Assembly (NCBI GenBank): GCA_031761405.1
Contig: JASEVX010000010.1
Location: 31,816,861 to 31,880,860, forward strand
DNA length: 64,000 bases
Direction: 5' to 3'
Source: Serripes groenlandicus
Taxonomy: Eukaryota; Mollusca; Bivalvia; Cardiida; Cardiidae
The notes beneath the pieces are model-generated. The model made no database searches. It was not told the DNA's origin and saw only the letters and a list, made by a program, of their open reading frames with translations. Both the position numbers and the translations under genes were made by a program. This document shows positions 10,375 to 22,618 of this stretch, in pieces. Numbering within the stretch: position 1 is the first letter of the stretch; every line of letters begins with the position of its first letter.

Positions 10375-10830
10375 TACTCAGATGTAAAAAACTCTTAAGA
10401 GTGATTTATATATCTTCCCAAAGATGCCATACATAGACAATTTATGCACTCTCCTCGCTCCGATGGAAAACTATGAGTGTTTGTTTTATACGTCTTCCTA
10501 AAGATGCTATACATAATAGACAAAATAGACACCGTCCTCGCTCAGGTGGAAAACACTGAGTGTGTGTTTTATACGTCTTCCTAAAGATGCTATACATAGA
10601 CTATATAGACAAAATATACACTGTCCTCGTTTAGATGGAAAACTACGAGTGTGTGTTTGTTTGTTTTAATAAAGATGCTATACATAGACAAAATACACAC
10701 TGTCCTCGCTCAGATGGTAAACACTGAGTCGGTATTGTTTATGTCTTCCTAAATATGCTATATACATAGACAAAATAGATACTGTCTTCGCTCAGATGGT
10801 ATAATCTAAAAGTCCTCGGACTGAATGGCA
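10375..10830. repeat. Degenerate ~80-110-bp tandem repeat
   Basis: Five copies of a unit containing AAAGATGCTATACATAGAC, AAAATAGACACTGTCCTCG and CTCAGATGGAAAAC. The copies start near 10422, 10502, 10585, 10670 and 10753. They differ by small deletions and substitutions. Confidence 0.85.
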
Positions 10831-10839
10831 GTTTAGACC

Positions 10840-11510
10840 AAATTTCATTAAGGAGTTTTAAAGAAATGGTTGGAATGACATAAATTTTAGGCCTACCGAG
10901 GAGCAATCTAAAGCAATATATGAAGATTTGCAATGCTTTTTGATTACACTCAAGTTATTTAGTAGCAATGTGAGACCAGTATGTGAAAATATTCAAATGG
11001 GCGGGCCCGGGCCTTTTTCTTGAATATAGTGATATAAGCTGAACCGATGAAATGGTTGGATAGAGAAGAGTTTCTTCTACCATCAAATGCCAAAACATCC
11101 TAGGGTCGGGCTACTTTTAAACGTTTGCGAGGCGGAACGAAAGCGGAATACGTACATTTGCGATCCATTTGGGTATCACACTGGTGTAATTTCTCCTAAA
11201 TGAATGTTTATATATATAATTCAGTTGAATCTCTTAAGGCCATGAAGATGATACTGGCAGATTATACCTTTTTCAACGATGTTTTATGCTACTTTCTAAA
11301 CTACTACAGGTTAGCATGTTTCTTCTCAATGGTGTTTCGTGTCACTTTCCACAATGTTTCAGTCAGAAAACGGAACAGAACAGAACAAAATATAAGCTTT
11401 ATTGAAAAGATTTACATTATACATGTTAATACGAAAAGTATCAGACGATTGATCTTCAACAGATTGACAATATACATGGACATAAGAAAACTCCACTCGC
11501 TCTGTCACTC
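10840..11510. other. Unique stretch, nothing recognised
   Basis: Mixed-composition DNA between tandem repeats. It has a GGCGGGCCCGGGCC GC-rich spot near 11000. No motif, exon-like frame or known repeat was recognised. Confidence 0.45.
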
Positions 11511-11514
11511 TGTC

Positions 11515-11748
<234 letters not shown>

Positions 11749-11759
11749 AATTTGTAGCT

Positions 11760-13635
11760 GACAATCTGACTATATGGATGTGTATGTTTATCTGTATATG
11801 TATGTCTATCATCATGAATGTATGTATATAATCATGTGTGTCTATCATTATATATGTCTATCATTATGCATTTATATCTGTTTTTATTCCTGTGTCTCTG
11901 AAGTTATGCCTATCTGAATGTATGTCTATCTGTATTGATGTCTCTTTGTATATATGTATGTCCGACTATCTGCCCGTTTGTCTGTATCTCAGTCTGTATG
12001 TGTATCTGTTTATGAGTTGTTATGTCTAACTGAATATGTGTACCTATCATCATGTATGTCTATCATCATGAGTGTCTATCAGTATGTATGTCTATCACTA
12101 TTAATGTATATCTGCATTTATTATTGTGTCTCTGAATTGATACCTTTCGGAATTTATGTCTATCTGAGTGTATGTCTATTTGTATTTATGTATCTATGTT
12201 TATGTATATGTATGTCCGTCTATCACTCTGTTTATCTGTTGTTGTTACTGTCAATCTGCCTGTTTTTTTCTGTATGCATGCACATCCATGTGCAGTTCGA
12301 TCTGTATGTGTATCTGTCTAAGCGTTTGTATGTATATCTGTCTATGTATGCCTATCATCATGTATGTCTATCATCATGTCGCTATCATTATGTATGTCTA
12401 TCACTATGTATGTGTATCTGCATTTATTCAAGTGTCCCTGAATTTATTTATTTCTGAGTTTATGTCATTTGTTTATGTTTATATGTATGGCCGTCTATCT
12501 CTCCGTATATCTGTTGGTGTAACTGTCACTCTGCCTATTTGTCTGTATGCGTGTATATCCATGTGAAGGTCAATCTGTATGTTTATCTGTCTACGCGTTT
12601 GTAAGTCTATATGTCTATGCATTTGTATGTATATCTGTCTATGAATTTGTATGTCTATCTGTTTATGTATGCCTATCATCATGTATGTATATTATCGTGT
12701 CTCTATTGTTATGTATGTCTATCACACCATGTATGTGTATCTGCATTTATTCATGTGTCTCTAAATTTATTTATTTCTGAGTGTATGTCTATCTGTATTT
12801 ATGTCTTTATGTTTATGTGTATATGTATGTCCGTCTATCTCTCCGTCTATCTTTTGGTGTAACTGTCAATCTGCCTGTCTGTCTGTATGCATTTACATCC
12901 ATGTGAAGGTCAATATGTTTTGTGTATATGTCTATGCGTTTGTAAGTATATCTGTCTACGTATTTGTTTATCTATCTGTCTATGTATGTCTATCATCATG
13001 TGTGTCTATCATCGTGTCTCTATTATTATGTATGTCTATCACTATGTATGTGTATCTGCATTTATTCATGTGTCTCTGAATTTATTTATTTCTGAGTTTT
13101 TGTCTATCTGCATTTATGTCTTTATGTTTATGTATATATGTATGTCCGTCTATCTCTCCGTCTATCTTTTGGTATGTATTTGTTTGTCTATCCGTCTATG
13201 TATGCCTATCATCATGTATGTTTATCATCGTGTCTCTATCATTATGTATGTCTATCACTATGTTTGTGTATCTTCATGTATTCATGTGTCTCTGAATTTA
13301 TATATTTCTGAGTGTATGTCTATCTCTATTTATGTATTTATGTTTATGTGTATATGCATGTACGTCTATCTATCCGTCTATCTGTTGATGTAACTGTCAA
13401 TCTGTCTTTTTGCCTGTATTTATGTCTATGCGTTTGTAAGTATTTATGTATATATGTTTATGTATTTGTATGTCTATCCGTCTAGGTATGCCTATAATCA
13501 TATATGTCTAACATCGTGTCTCTATCATTATGTATGCCTATCACTATGTATGTATATCTGCATTTACTCATATGTCTCTGAATGTAAGCCTATATGAATT
13601 AATGTCTATCTGAGTGTATGTCTTTCTGTTTTACT
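11760..13635. repeat. TATG/TCTATC minisatellite with ~300-bp higher-order repeat
   Basis: Built of short words such as TGTATGTCTATC and ATCATCATGTATG. A larger unit is recognisable by CCGTCTATCTCTCCGTCTAT followed by TAACTGTCAATCTGCC. That landmark lies near 12215, 12491, 12831, 13146 and 13361, so the larger unit is about 215-340 bp. The Tyr/Val/Cys-rich frames here are not genes. Confidence 0.9.
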
Positions 13636-13972
13636 ATATTTCGGTATATGTGAACATTGTAAATCGTGTAGATCAGACAGTTTTGAATGTGGAGAGCTGC
13701 AACATTGGTTATATATACTTCGAGATATTTAGAAAAATCGCATACGTTACAATTTTTGATTTAGGCCTTTGTTTCCAAATGGTAGCCTTTAAAGATAGGG
13801 TATCTTTTTACAGTCTTTTTGTACTTCAATCGCTCCTAGCGCTGCAGTGGAAGTATTCGATAGCGATGTTATTGCACCATCTGATAGAGCTATTCAAGAG
13901 CTACAAAAAGTTTTTTTACGTGATTGACCTCCGACCTAGAGCCGGGAGTACAAAATATGCAAAGGCGAATAT
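13636..13972. other. Unique island between microsatellites
   Basis: About 340 bases of non-repetitive DNA in an otherwise simple-sequence block. A frame is open across it, but only because it joins the downstream CT tract. No protein motif was recognised. Confidence 0.4.
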
Positions 13973-15143
<1,171 letters not shown>

Positions 15144-15144
15144 T

Positions 15145-15782
15145 AACTGAAATACACAGATTTTTACTTTCCCGATATTTTGAGCCCCAAAATGTGGTAT
15201 TACAAAACGGGTTCTTCATATTCATGTATGAATTATGCACTTTTTCATTACTAACGTTCTAAAATAAGACTTTTTAAGATTTGTACAGGTTTCCTGTAAT
15301 TATAAGTTGAAAACTTCAGTTTAATCGACATTAGAAAAACGGGTTGATTCTGAAAATGCGGTATTACCATGCAAACGGGTTCTTGATATTCATGTATGTT
15401 TCACCATCCTTCTGAAATAAGTATTGTTTAACATTTGTGTATTGATTCCTTGTACATTATAGCTGAAATAAACAGATTGTTATATTGGCGATATTTGAAT
15501 TACAAAACGAGTAAGTCCCGAAAAGTGGTATTACAAAACGGGTTCTTGATTTTCATGTATGTTTTATGCATTTTTTCATTAATAACGTCCTAAAATAAGG
15601 CTTTTTAACATTTGTGCATAGGTTTCTTGTACTTTTAAGTTGAACATTTCAGTTAAATCGACATTTGAATTTTTTATTTCAAAAACGGTTGATAGAAAAA
15701 TGCGATATTACCAAATGGGTGGTTATTGATATTCATGTATGTTTCACGCGCGATTTCATTACCATCCTTCTGATTAAATTAT
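15145..15782. repeat. ~320-bp tandem repeat made of two related half-units
   Basis: GGTATTACMAAACGGGTTCTT with ATTCATGTATG recurs at about 15200, 15360, 15530 and 15705. Alternate copies are more alike (TAACGTYCTAAAATAAG at 15253 and 15585; CACCATCCTTCTGA near 15402 and 15760). The true unit is therefore ~320 bp, a dimer of ~160-170-bp halves. Confidence 0.85.
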
Positions 15783-15784
15783 CT

Positions 15785-16450
15785 TTGTTTAGCCCGTCTG
15801 TTTTTCGAAGAATAAAAGTCGGGCTATTGTGATCACTTCGGCGTCCCTCGTCGTCGTCGTCTGCGTCTGCGTCGTCGTGCAAAAGCTTTTAAATTGACCA
15901 TAACTCAAAAAGTGTTTAAGGTATGCCAATGATTGATTGATTGGGGTTTAACGCCGTTTTTAACATTTTCTCAGTCATATCACGGCGGCCAGTTCACCTA
16001 CTCGTGTGTTTTCTGGTTTTCTCACACCAGTACTCCACACAACAATCTTCCCAATCAACTGGCTGCTTTTCCACATAGAATTAGTCTATTGGTGGAAGAC
16101 GAATGACGCATGTCACATTGACTTTTATCAAAAGTCGGAAAGAAAGTTGGCCGAGCCGGGATTCGAACTGACAACCCCTGGCTACCGGGGCTCGGTAGGT
16201 ACATGTATGCCAATGAAACTTGGTACAAATGTTGGAAGTGACAATATGCACGTGTATACCAAGGTGCATAACTCTGACTTTATTTGAAAAGTAAAAACTA
16301 GTTGAAACTAAGTACACATGTTTATAGTGACTATAGTCATGTGTATACTAAAGGGCTAACTCTTGCATTCATATGAATTGATTTAAGCCCCTTTTTCGAC
16401 TCAAAAAAACAGACGAGCGTTGACGCCTACTCGGCGGCGCTCTTGTTTAA
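15785..16450. mobile_element. Molluscan repeat element, split by a SINE
   Basis: The left side has TAGCCCGTCTGTTTTTCGAA and TCGTCGTCGTCTGCGTC, then AACTCAAAAAGTGTTTAAGG. The right side has AAACTTGGTACAAATG, then AAAAACAGACGAGCG and GGCGGCGCTCTTGTTT. Subterminal GCCCGTCTGTTTTTCGA and the complement of CAAAAAAACAGACGAGC are inverted. I recognise this arrangement as a common non-autonomous bivalve repeat. Exact ends and class were not determined. Confidence 0.6.
15933..16204 (-). mobile_element. SINE type A, minus strand, with target-site duplication
   Basis: On the minus strand the head (AGCCCCGGTAGCCAGG, then GTTCGAATCCCGGC) lies at the right and the tail (TGATATGACTGAGAAAATG, GCGTTAAACCCC, then ATCAATCAATC) at the left. 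GTATGCCAATGA is duplicated at 15921-15932 and 16205-16216, flanking the insert exactly. The interrupted sequence rejoins as AAGGTATGCCAATGAAACTT. The tRNA-like head is partly deleted. Confidence 0.9.
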
Positions 16451-16538
16451 TAAATGTCTGTGAAACATCAATATGTATTTATAAAGCCTATTTGAATAAC
16501 AAATAATTGGACATTACCTTCAAGCACTTATTCTTTTT

Positions 16539-16706
16539 AAGGATATCAAATATAAGCTACATATGACATACTTCAGATATCACAAAACAACCCAAAACAA
16601 CCGTCAACCGTCAATAGTATGGCTACTTTCTAAGGATATCAAATATAAGCTACATATGACATACTTCAGATATCACAAAACAACACAAAACAACCGTCAA
16701 TAAAAT
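16539..16706. repeat. ~92-bp tandem duplication
   Basis: AAGGATATCAAATATAAGCT and CATACTTCAGATATCACAAA appear at 16539 and 16631 with only a few differences. Both copies end in an AACAACCGTCAAT-type segment. Confidence 0.92.
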
Positions 16707-17150
16707 GGATAACGATGAGAATCTGATGTTGGTTACGTCTTTATAGACGATTCTTAACTCGTGATTTGGTCAGTTAATAGACCATTATAACAATGTTAAT
16801 CGATCAATTAAAAAGTTTAATTTGTTGATTTATTCTATGTACTGCAATTTTGTAACTAATATTTTTTGATTCACTTAAAACGTATACATGGCAAATGTGA
16901 CAACTTTTGGCCATGCCCCTCTAGACACAGACTCGATTTAAAAAATATAGCTAGTAACATAAGTCCATAATTTTGTAAGTAACAAAACATTAGGTCATCA
17001 TATATTTACTCTTTTCGTTTTATACTTTTAGATTACGGCATTTAAAGGCAACGACCTAGCTATATAGTCGACAATGAACCTTGCGAGCTAGTCGGCAATG
17101 TACTTTTACAATGAACGTGATTACTGACATGTAACCTAATCAGATCGTCA
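16707..17150. other. AT-rich spacer, nothing recognised
   Basis: AT-rich DNA. Near 17060-17155 three short words (GTCGACAATG, GTCGGCAATG, GTCAACAATG) form a weak local repetition just before the small frame at 17154. Confidence 0.4.
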
Positions 17151-17153
17151 ACA

Positions 17154-17345
17154 ATGTATTCATCCCGGTATCTTATTGAAATAGCTTCACAAACCAGCTC
17201 TCGGGCAGTGGATTTAAGCAGGGACATTCTTGACAAAACATTACTCCCAACAACAAGCGACCACCTTTACTACTGTATTCAGAAGAACTCTATGGCGACT
17301 GAATCCGTCGAAGAACTTGCAAAAATCAAATGGTGCGATGAATAA
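17154..17345 (+). CDS. Small reading frame of unknown function (63 codons)
   Basis: An ATG-started frame ending TAA, not built from a tandem repeat and with more balanced base composition than its AT-rich flanks. The product has a charged, Ser-rich make-up (starting MYSSRYLIEIASQTSS and ending AKIKWCDE). There is no signal peptide, no clear membrane segment and no motif I recognise. It could be a terminal exon, a fragment of a decayed gene, or chance. No splice acceptor or neighbouring exon could be argued with confidence. Confidence 0.22.
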   Translation: MYSSRYLIEIASQTSSRAVDLSRDILDKTLLPTTSDHLYYCIQKNSMATESVEELAKIKWCDE

Positions 17346-17820
17346 GAATTAAAAAATTATTACATTGTGTGATTATATAAACATGCTTAAGTTGTTGTTG
17401 TTGTTTTTTCAGTTTATTAACACTTACGTTAAGTAATTAAAATAACAAATTATGTAAATGTCAAATAAGTTTAACACAATGTTTGTACTAAATAATTTTA
17501 CAAAGAAACATGTATTTCTTCTCGCGTTTCAAATATCAATTTTCTGAAAGAGTTAAGTCTGATATTTTTTGTGATGTAATTATCGGCTTCCATTCATGTA
17601 CAGAAATAATCAAAACGTGTACGCTCTTTTTTTCTTTATGTGTTCCTTGCATGAAAACATTATTGAATATTTATGCACGATTAGTGTTTATTATAACAAT
17701 GGTTATATTATGCTACGAAGATAAGCTAGAAAAAAGAAATGTGTATATTTCTATTATACTAAAATTATCTATCTGTCATGCTCGGTATTTTACGGAAATA
17801 ATTTAGGAGAATGCCGGAAA
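17346..17820. other. AT-rich spacer with a chance 98-codon frame
   Basis: AT-rich throughout. A frame at 17510-17806 is Phe/Ile/Tyr-rich with no recognisable domain and is most simply explained by composition. Confidence 0.4.
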
Positions 17821-17821
17821 G

Positions 17822-18148
17822 TATGATCATACCCAATGTAAATGCACCGCATATAAAGTTTAAATTACCGCATATAATCAAAGTACCACAACTCGTTTCA
17901 AAGAACTGACTGAATATAATGTTGTTTGTATTGCATGTGACGTTGTTTGCACACTATATAATGATTATTATACTGCATCTACATACTTTTGTACTGCATA
18001 TTATTAAAGAACCACGATATACTAAAAAATGCACTGCATACATATAATGCCAAATGTACCACGTAAAATGAAATATGTACCTCGTATCCATGAAAATGTA
18101 CTGCGTATAATACAATACAACATAGTAAGACAGTTAAGGCGTTCCATA
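17822..18148. mobile_element. End of an element related to the 19749-23364 element
   Basis: Finishes with CAGTTAAGGCGTTCCATA (18131-18148), the same terminus as the right end at 23347-23364. Instead of ACATGTGAC words, its interior carries GTACCRCGTA-type words: GTACCACGTAAAATGA, GTACCTCGTATCCATG and GTACTGCGTATAATAC are exactly 21 bases apart near 18056-18118. Similar but eroded words (TACCGCATATAA, TACTGCAT) continue back to about 17840. No matching left terminus was found, so this is a truncated or solo end. Confidence 0.68.
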
Positions 18149-18570
18149 GGTTGGCATGTGATAAATGACAATGTGTATATTTATTTTTCGGACGACGAGT
18201 GACATAACGCTAAGAACAAACTTATATTGTACTTATATTATATGTGAGGTGTCTATATACCACCCCACTTGTTAAGTGCATTATATGGCTATATAAAGTT
18301 GTGAGGTGTCTATATAACCCGCAGTTTTACTTGGTTTACTAGCACGCACGCGCACACGGACAAGGGTAACACTATATGTCAATAAACTCTATATTGCAGG
18401 ATAAACTCTAAATTTATTTAAAACTGGTAATGGTCAGACCATGCTCTTGTTTAACAATTATTAGAGATATTACTTTTGATCGAAATGAGGATATTTGAAT
18501 TGACAGGGTACACAACGAATACATTACTTTCACAGTTGTTTCAGTTCAGTAAGATAGTACTTAATATAAC

Positions 18571-18702
18571 CGACCTTCCGCAAGCCAGCTGGAGGGTTTC
18601 CTCAGTTGAAATACCGAAGTGAACCGACTGGACTCGAACCAACAGCGGTAAGGGGCTGAGAGATTGTAAGTCAATGACCATTACCGCTCGGCAACGGAGG
18701 TC
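18571..18702 (-). mobile_element. SINE type B segment in the tandem unit
   Basis: On the minus strand the head reads ACCTCCGTTGCCGAGCGG and a GGTTCGAGTCC-type B box. The body contains CCTCCAGCTGGCTTGCGG and AAGGTCGGTT. Further copies of the same segment sit at about 19363-19502, 23780-23875, 24357-24494, 25150-25210 (fragment) and 26110-26250. They were amplified with the tandem unit and did not insert separately. Confidence 0.8.
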
Positions 18703-20142
18703 ACATGTTATGTGTGTTAAGCAGTGAACGAATACAGAGGACGAATCAGTGTAAGCACGCAATCGTAAAAACACGTGTGTAATATTAGAAAAATATGTAA
18801 TGGCTGTATTACATTGCTAACAAGGGTTGGCATGTGATAACTGATAATGTGTATATTTATTTTTCGGACGACGATCGAGTGACATAACGCTAAAAACAAA
18901 CTGTATTTAAACAACTTAATTTACTGAAAAGAGAAAACTACAAAATGTTATTATGTATTTATATAATATGTGAGGTGTTTATATACAACCCCACTATTTT
19001 AATGCGATCTGTGGCTAAATAAAATTGTGAGGTGTCTATATAACATCTCGCATTTTGTAGTGTTAAATGTAAGGTATTCATATACCACCCGCAGTTTTAC
19101 TTGGTTTCTAGTATGCACGCACACACAAACACACGGACAAGGGTAACACTATATGCCTAAAAGCTCTACATTTTAGAAAATAATCTTGATTTCTTAAAAA
19201 CTGGTAGTCAGACCATGGTTTTAATTTAACAATTACTAAAGATATTACTTTTGATCGAAATGCGGACATTTTAAATGACGGGGCACACAACGAATACACT
19301 GCTTTCACAGTTGTTTTAGTTCAGTAAGATAGTACTTAATTTAACACTTCTTTAGGGTAGAACAACCGACCTTCCGCAAGCCAGCTGGAGGGTTTCCTCA
19401 CTTGAAATACCGAAGTGCCCGGGACGGGATTCGAGCCGACAGCGGTGAGGGGCTGGAAGATTGTAAGTCAATGACCATAACAGCTCGGCCACGGAGGCCC
19501 CTGGTTATGTTTGTGAAGCAGTGAAAGATAAAAAATGGACGAATAAGTGTAAGCACGCAATCGTAAAAACACGTCTGTATATATATTAGAAAATATGTAA
19601 TGGCTGTATTACATTGCTAACAAGGGTTGGCATTTGGTAAATGATGATGTGTATATTTATTTTTCGGACGACGAGTGACATAACGCTAAGAACAAACTGT
19701 ATTTAAACAACTTAATTTACTAAATAGAGAAAACTACAAATGTTTATATATGGAACGCCTTAACTGCATTATTTGACGTTACAACTTGATGTTCAGTTGC
19801 AACATCATTACATATGACGCTTTCACCTTGATATGTGACCCTTTTATATATACATGCGACGACAAATCTAATACATGTGCCTGTTTTATAATTACATGAG
19901 GCTGCATAATCATTTTGTGTGGTGAAATCAACATTGCGTGTGGCAATTTCACCTTTATATGTGACCCTTTTATATATACATGCGACGACAAATCTAATAC
20001 ATGTGCCTGTTTTATAATTACATGAGACTGAATAATCAGTGTGTGTGGTGGAGTCAACATTGCGTGTGGCAACAATTCTAATACATGTGACGGTTATATC
20101 AGTATACGCTCTATGTAATGCTCTTGTCATTACGTGTTGCCA

Positions 20143-20565
20143 AATGTTCTATACGTGTAACCAAATCTTATATATGTGTGACGAAATGTTCTATACGTGT
20201 GACCAAATGTTCTATACGTGTGACCAAATGTTCTATACGTGTGACCAAATGTTCTATACGTGTGGCCAAATGTTCTATACGTGTTACCAAATGTTCTATA
20301 CGTGTGACCAAATGTTCTATACGTGTAACCAAATGTTCTATACGTGTGACCAAATGTTCTATACGTGTAGCCAAATGTTCTATACGTGTGACCAAATGTT
20401 CTATACGTGTGACCAAATGTTCTATACGTGTAACCAAATGTTCTATACGTGTGACCAAATGTTCTATACGTGTGACCAAATGTTCTTTACGTGTGACCAC
20501 ATGTTCTATACGTGTGACCAAAGGTTCTTTACGTGTGACCAAATGTTCTATACGTGTGATCGCAT
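20143..20565. repeat. Homogeneous 21-bp array inside the left arm
   Basis: About twenty copies of CCAAATGTTCTATACGTGTG plus one A, differing at one or two positions. The right arm retains only about two matching copies (22640-22685, inverse orientation), so this stretch expanded on one side only. Confidence 0.95.
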
Positions 20566-21197
20566 TCTTAATACATGTGACGGTACTATCATTACATGTG
20601 ACAGAAAAGCCATTTTGTGTGGTGGAGTAAACATTACGTGTGATAGTTTTACCCTGATGTGTGACTCTTTTATGTATACATGTGACGACATTTCTAATAC
20701 ATGTGACGTTTTAATCATTATATGTGACAGCATTGTCATTCCATGTGGTAGTTTCACCTTGATATTTGACACATTAAGTCATACATGTGACGGTTTCATC
20801 ATTACATGTGACAGAATCTTCATTCCATGTGGTGGAGTCAACATTACGTGTGGTAGTTTCACCTTGACATGTGATACTTTTATTCATACATGCGACGACA
20901 CCATTTATATATGTGAAGGTTTTATCATAACATGTGACATAATTGTAATAACATGTAGTAGTTTCACCTTGATATGTGCTATATCTATTTATACATGTGA
21001 CGGTGTTATCATTATATGTGGCAGAATTGTCATTTCAAGTGGTAGTTCCACCTTGATATGTGACGACACTTCTAATACATGTGACGGTTTCATCATTACA
21101 TATGACAGAAAAGTCATTTTGTATGGTTGAGTAATCTTTACGTGGGATAGTTTCACCCTGATGTGTGGCTTTTTTATTTATACATGTGACGACATTT

Positions 21198-21415
21198 AGA
21201 GATAGTTTCACCCCTCGTGGTTCCACTTTTGTTAGTAACTCACGAGCTCCGTTCCTAACTCTTACACGATCTCCAATAGTCGTAACTCCTATGTTGATTA
21301 GTTGTGTGTCAGTAAGCGATAGAATAGTATCCAATTCAATCTTTTGTTAATAAAACGTCTCGATTAAACCATGTAAACCTAATGATTCTAACAATGTTGC
21401 TATATTTGCCGCCAT
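21198..21415 (-). pseudogene. SAM-domain reading frame with an internal stop
   Basis: Read on the minus strand from an ATG at 21415 (MAANIATLLESLGLHGLI), a TAA at 21349-21347 interrupts, and the same frame goes on as QKIELDTILSLTDTQL and GVTTIGDRVRVRNGAREL. The order fits the sterile alpha motif fold: LxxLGLxxxIxxF, then a Leu-rich helix ending in LxxLTxxxLxxxGV, then GDRxRxxxA. SAM domains are helical protein-interaction modules of about 65 residues, and the length here agrees. After roughly 72 codons the frame runs into the 21-bp repeats, so the rest of the protein is missing. The stop could be a single C-to-T change, but that is inference. It may be the first exon of the element's lost gene or captured host sequence. 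Confidence 0.7.
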
Positions 21416-21441
21416 CTTGTTCGTTAAAGTACCCAAAGAGA

Positions 21442-22221
21442 CTGGACTAACCGAAATCGACTTAAGACCGAAATCGACCACCGAAATCGACCCTGGGATC
21501 GAAAGCGACCTCAAATACAACTTAATCGACATATAATTTTTTTCGATGTATTATAAACAATTATGTAGTTATGATATACTTCAGTCAATACAATTTATAA
21601 AAAGATACTTTGTTCTCAACGAAATCGACTTTTCATTCTCCGAGACAGAAATCAACCTCCGAAATCGATAACACCGAGACCGAAAAGTATTTTTCTACAT
21701 ATTCTATTGATTAAGGTATATCATAAAAACTATTTTGTTTATAATATATAAAAAAAAATAAAAAATATTTGTCGATTTAGGTAAATTTGAGGTCGATTTC
21801 GGTCTCATGTCGAATTCGGTCTGAGGTCGATCTCGGTCTGAGGTCGATTTCGGTCTGAGGTTGATTTCGGAGAGTGAAAAGTCGATTGCGTTAAAAACAA
21901 AGTATTTTTTATATATTTTATTGACTAAAGTATATCATAACTACATAATTATTTATTATATACCAAATAAATAATATATGTAGATTTCGGTGCATTTGAT
22001 GTCGATTTCGGTCACGGGACGATTTCGGAGAGTGAAAAGTCGATTTCGTTGAGAACAAACTATTTTTGTTTTATATATTTTATTGACTAAAGTTTATCAT
22101 AACTACATAATTGTTTATAATATATCGAAAAAATAATTAATAAATGTCGATTTCGGTGAATTTGAGGTCGATTTCGGTCTCAGGCTCGATTTCGGTCTTA
22201 GGTCGATTTCGGTGAGTCCAG
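21442..22221. mobile_element. Nested inverted-repeat element with CCGAAATCGAC words
   Basis: Left end CTGGACTAACCGAAATCGAC; the right end is the complement of CTGGACTCACCGAAATCGAC, and similarity continues for about 36 bases (roughly 34 matching). Inside, the word GAAATCGAC or its complement GTCGATTTCGGT is repeated many times, with AT-rich spacers containing TTTTATATATTTTATTGACT. No coding potential was seen, and no unambiguous target duplication. Confidence 0.72.
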
Positions 22222-22246
22222 GGACTCACGGGAAGGTGTTCACATA

Positions 22247-22618
22247 GGGCGAGTTCATATGGGATCCGAGAATAGCCCGAGTGCTCTCGGAATCCATTTG
22301 AACGGTGATACTTTTAACCTTAGTGACGTTTTTTTGACCTTTTGACCCAAACCCTAATAACCCACCTCAAGCCTGGGGTTACTAGCATTTCAAAATTGCG
22401 ACCAACGATGCTTATTACTCATTCGGAAAACTCGGTTATGAATGCTTCACCAATGGATGATGAAGGATTACGGAATTACCTGAGTAGTTCCGAATGGTTT
22501 ACTACTAAGACGAGGAAACACCGTTCAGATGGAAAGCATTAGTGCGCATGTTTTCTGAATTTATATTTAGACTTGACGTACAGTTCTCTATCCTAGAGAA
22601 GCCCATCTGAACTCGCCC
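22247..22618. mobile_element. 372-bp MITE with 17-bp inverted ends and ATA duplication
   Basis: GGGCGAGTTCATATGGG at 22247-22263 is mirrored by CCCATCTGAACTCGCCC at 22602-22618 (16 of 17 matching). ATA lies on both sides (22244-22246 and 22619-22621). A terminal GGG and a 3-bp AT-rich duplication would suit a PIF/Harbinger-type MITE, but that assignment is inference. Confidence 0.68.

Noticed and set aside
11838..13393. Tyr/Val/Cys-rich frames that look like membrane proteins
   Set aside because: They come from TATG/TCTATC words. Overlapping frames in all phases have the same composition.
20143..20565. Regularly spaced repeats suggesting a CRISPR array
   Set aside because: The repeats are contiguous 21-bp units without unique spacers, in an evidently animal genome.
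20039..21130. 363-codon Cys/Thr/Met-rich frame resembling a cysteine-repeat protein
   Set aside because: Every seven residues repeat because the DNA repeats every 21 bases. The other strand and other phases are open too, and the sequence is the arm of a transposon-like element.
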